A stretch of DNA of 64,000 bases from Acidobacteria bacterium Mor1 (GTDB lineage: Bacteria; Acidobacteriota; Polarisedimenticolia; Polarisedimenticolales; Polarisedimenticolaceae). Every line of letters starts with the position of its first letter. The stretch's first letter is position 1. The stretch is taken from contig CP011806.1 in assembly GCA_001664505.1 (NCBI GenBank), forward strand, positions 1,422,538 to 1,486,537, written 5' to 3'. Positions 62,792 to 64,000 of this stretch are shown one piece after another. The notes beneath the pieces were generated by a model, which worked only from the letters and a program-made list of their open reading frames with translations, was not told where the DNA came from and did no database searches. The position numbers and the translations under genes were made by a program.

Positions 62792-64000
62792 TCAGCGCAG
62801 CGAGAGGATCTCGGCGCGTGGGTTGACCCGCTTGATCGTCAGCTGCACCCGCTCCCCGAGCTCGACTCCCTTGAGCCCGGGGACCGGGTGTTCCACCAGG
62901 GTCTCGTCGAGCAGCACCACCGGACGCGGGGTGACCTCCACCACCGTTCCCTCTACCTGCTGCCCGACCCGTTCCTCGAGATAGCGCAGCAACCAGTAAC
63001 GGTTGGCGGCTCGCTCGGCCCGGCGGGCATCCAGGTCCGCCCGGTCGGTGGTGGCGCAGACGCGCTGCAGCGCCTCTTCGTCGTAGGGCGGCTCCTCGCC
63101 TGCGAGCACCGCAAGGATCTGCCGGTGAGTCGCCAGGTCCTGATAGCGTCGTAGCGGTGAGGTCGCCTGGGCGTACGCCTCGAGACCCAGCCCGTGATGC
63201 CTCCCGGGCTTGAGCCCCGCCTCGCCGCGACGCATGCCGCGGCGCACCCGGCAAATCGCCACCGGATCGACCACCGGACCGTCCGGTCCCGGCTCGGCAG
63301 GCGCAGCCTGGCGCCGGTGAATCGCCGGCAAGCGGTGTTCGGCACAGAAACGAGCCGCGAGTTCCCCGGCCAACACCATCGTCTCGGTGACACAACGCCG
63401 GGCGGGAGACTCGGCATCCATCCGCTCGAGTTCGATCCGGCCATCGGCATCGACCCGCAGATCCACCTCCGGCGACTGGATGACCACGGCCCCTGCGGCG
63501 ATCCGCGCCCCCTCGCGAGCAGCGGCCCAGCCGGCCAGCCGCCGCAACGGCCCGGCACATGGGTGCTCCTGGCCGTCGATCGCACGGTCGCTCTCGTCGT
63601 AGGTCAATCGGGTGCCGACCCGGATCAACGAACGGGTCAACCTCCAGTCGCGAAGCTCGCCGTCGGCGCCGAAGGTCACGAGGAAGCTCAGCGCCGGGCG
63701 GGGTTGATCCCGCACCAGGCTGGCCGCCTCCTCGGAGATCGCGGCCGGGATCATCGGCAACCGCAGGTCGGGGAAGTAGTGGGTGACGCCGCGACGCAAC
63801 GCTTCCTCGTCGACCGGATCGCCGACCGGGACGAAGGCGGAGGGATCGGCGATGTGGATTCCGAGATGAAGGTCCCCGTCGACCTCGCGGAGAGAAACGC
63901 CGTCGTCGATCTCCCGGGTCTTGGCGCTGTCGATGGTGAAGACCGGCTCGCCGGTCAGATCCTCCCGCGTCCCCTGCGGCCCGGCGGCGGCGGCGGCAGA
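62792..64000 (-). CDS. RNase II/R-family exoribonuclease, 3' part of gene (runs off the right edge)
   Basis: At least 402 residues remain, with no start inside the window; the frame is open to the last base. The RNB catalytic domain is present: FTIDSAKTREIDDGVSL with clustered Asp residues, LHLGIHIADPSAFV and RGVTHYFPDLRLPMIP; further on MVLAGELAARFC and QATSPLRRYQDLATHRQI. The C-terminal ~75 residues form an S1/OB-like domain (VEGTVVEVTPRPVVLLD, LGERVQLTIKRVNPRAEIL). Degrades RNA 3' to 5'. The N-terminal cold-shock-like part lies outside, so RNase II cannot be told from RNase R. Confidence 0.92.
   Translation of the reverse strand, partial: SAAAAAGPQGTREDLTGEPVFTIDSAKTREIDDGVSLREVDGDLHLGIHIADPSAFVPVGDPVDEEALRRGVTHYFPDLRLPMIPAAISEEAASLVRDQPRPALSFLVTFGADGELRDWRLTRSLIRVGTRLTYDESDRAIDGQEHPCAGPLRRLAGWAAAREGARIAAGAVVIQSPEVDLRVDADGRIELERMDAESPARRCVTETMVLAGELAARFCAEHRLPAIHRRQAAPAEPGPDGPVVDPVAICRVRRGMRRGEAGLKPGRHHGLGLEAYAQATSPLRRYQDLATHRQILAVLAGEEPPYDEEALQRVCATTDRADLDARRAERAANRYWLLRYLEERVGQQVEGTVVEVTPRPVVLLDETLVEHPVPGLKGVELGERVQLTIKRVNPRAEILSLR

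Overview
The window is high-GC, gene-dense bacterial chromosome with no phage, IS or CRISPR signal. Secreted proteins with CSLREA, beta-helix and thrombospondin-3 repeats, TonB_C paralogues, many TPR proteins, a MXAN_5187-like protein, SelA and frequent GTG/TTG starts suggest Acidobacteriota (Thermoanaerobaculia-like) or Myxococcota. That placement is inference; the window has no rRNA or marker set that settles it.

Layout. 1-3.4 kb: a small secreted protein, tRNA-Pro(UGG) followed by an inverted copy of its own 3' end, and an operon of three tandem periplasmic TonB_C paralogues. 3.4-10.2 kb: ychF and selA (convergent), an MXAN_5187-like protein, two exported proteins (one TPR) and purH. 10.2-17.6 kb: a 1180-residue secreted beta-helix protein and TPR membrane proteins with a small YHS-like protein. 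17.7-22.7 kb: rlmN, an SDR reductase, a methyltransferase, a HEAT lipoprotein, a degenerate ThiD-like protein and a small membrane protein.

22.8-52.2 kb is a large exopolysaccharide (EPS) region. It holds two DegT aminotransferases, a WbpM/PglF-type dehydratase, an initiating PglC-type sugar transferase, two GT4 glycosyltransferases, an AsnB-type amidotransferase, a Wzy-like polymerase, a flippase, a hexapeptide acetyltransferase, an outer-membrane beta-barrel, a Wza-like exporter and TWO copies of a [Wzc tyrosine kinase + O-antigen ligase] module (25.9-29.7 and 46.1-50.9 kb). Four small exported proteins flank these modules, two at each end. Each has a signal peptide, a carboxypeptidase-regulatory-like domain, a C-terminal hydrophobic segment, an acidic cluster and a short Ser-Pro tail (three end SPAAP or SPSAP, one ends SSPF). 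I know of no described sorting signal of this form; it is the best candidate here for an undescribed surface-assembly system. pyrE sits between two of these genes. A hybrid histidine kinase whose kinase half has lost its key residues but whose receiver is intact lies inside the region.

52.2-64 kb: an unknown Cys/His-rich protein, a DUF2071 protein, uppS (undecaprenyl carrier, relevant to EPS), a winged-helix regulator plus membrane protein behind a 17-bp palindrome, a REC-GGDEF-EAL protein with degenerate EAL, a sodium/solute symporter with a small membrane partner, an LVIVD propeller protein, a further secreted regulatory-like protein, an FKBP isomerase and the 3' part of an RNase II/R family gene running off the right edge.

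Several genes lack a Shine-Dalgarno sequence but carry a -10-like box 5-9 nt before the start, suggesting leaderless transcripts. Three convergent gene pairs overlap by exactly their stop codons.
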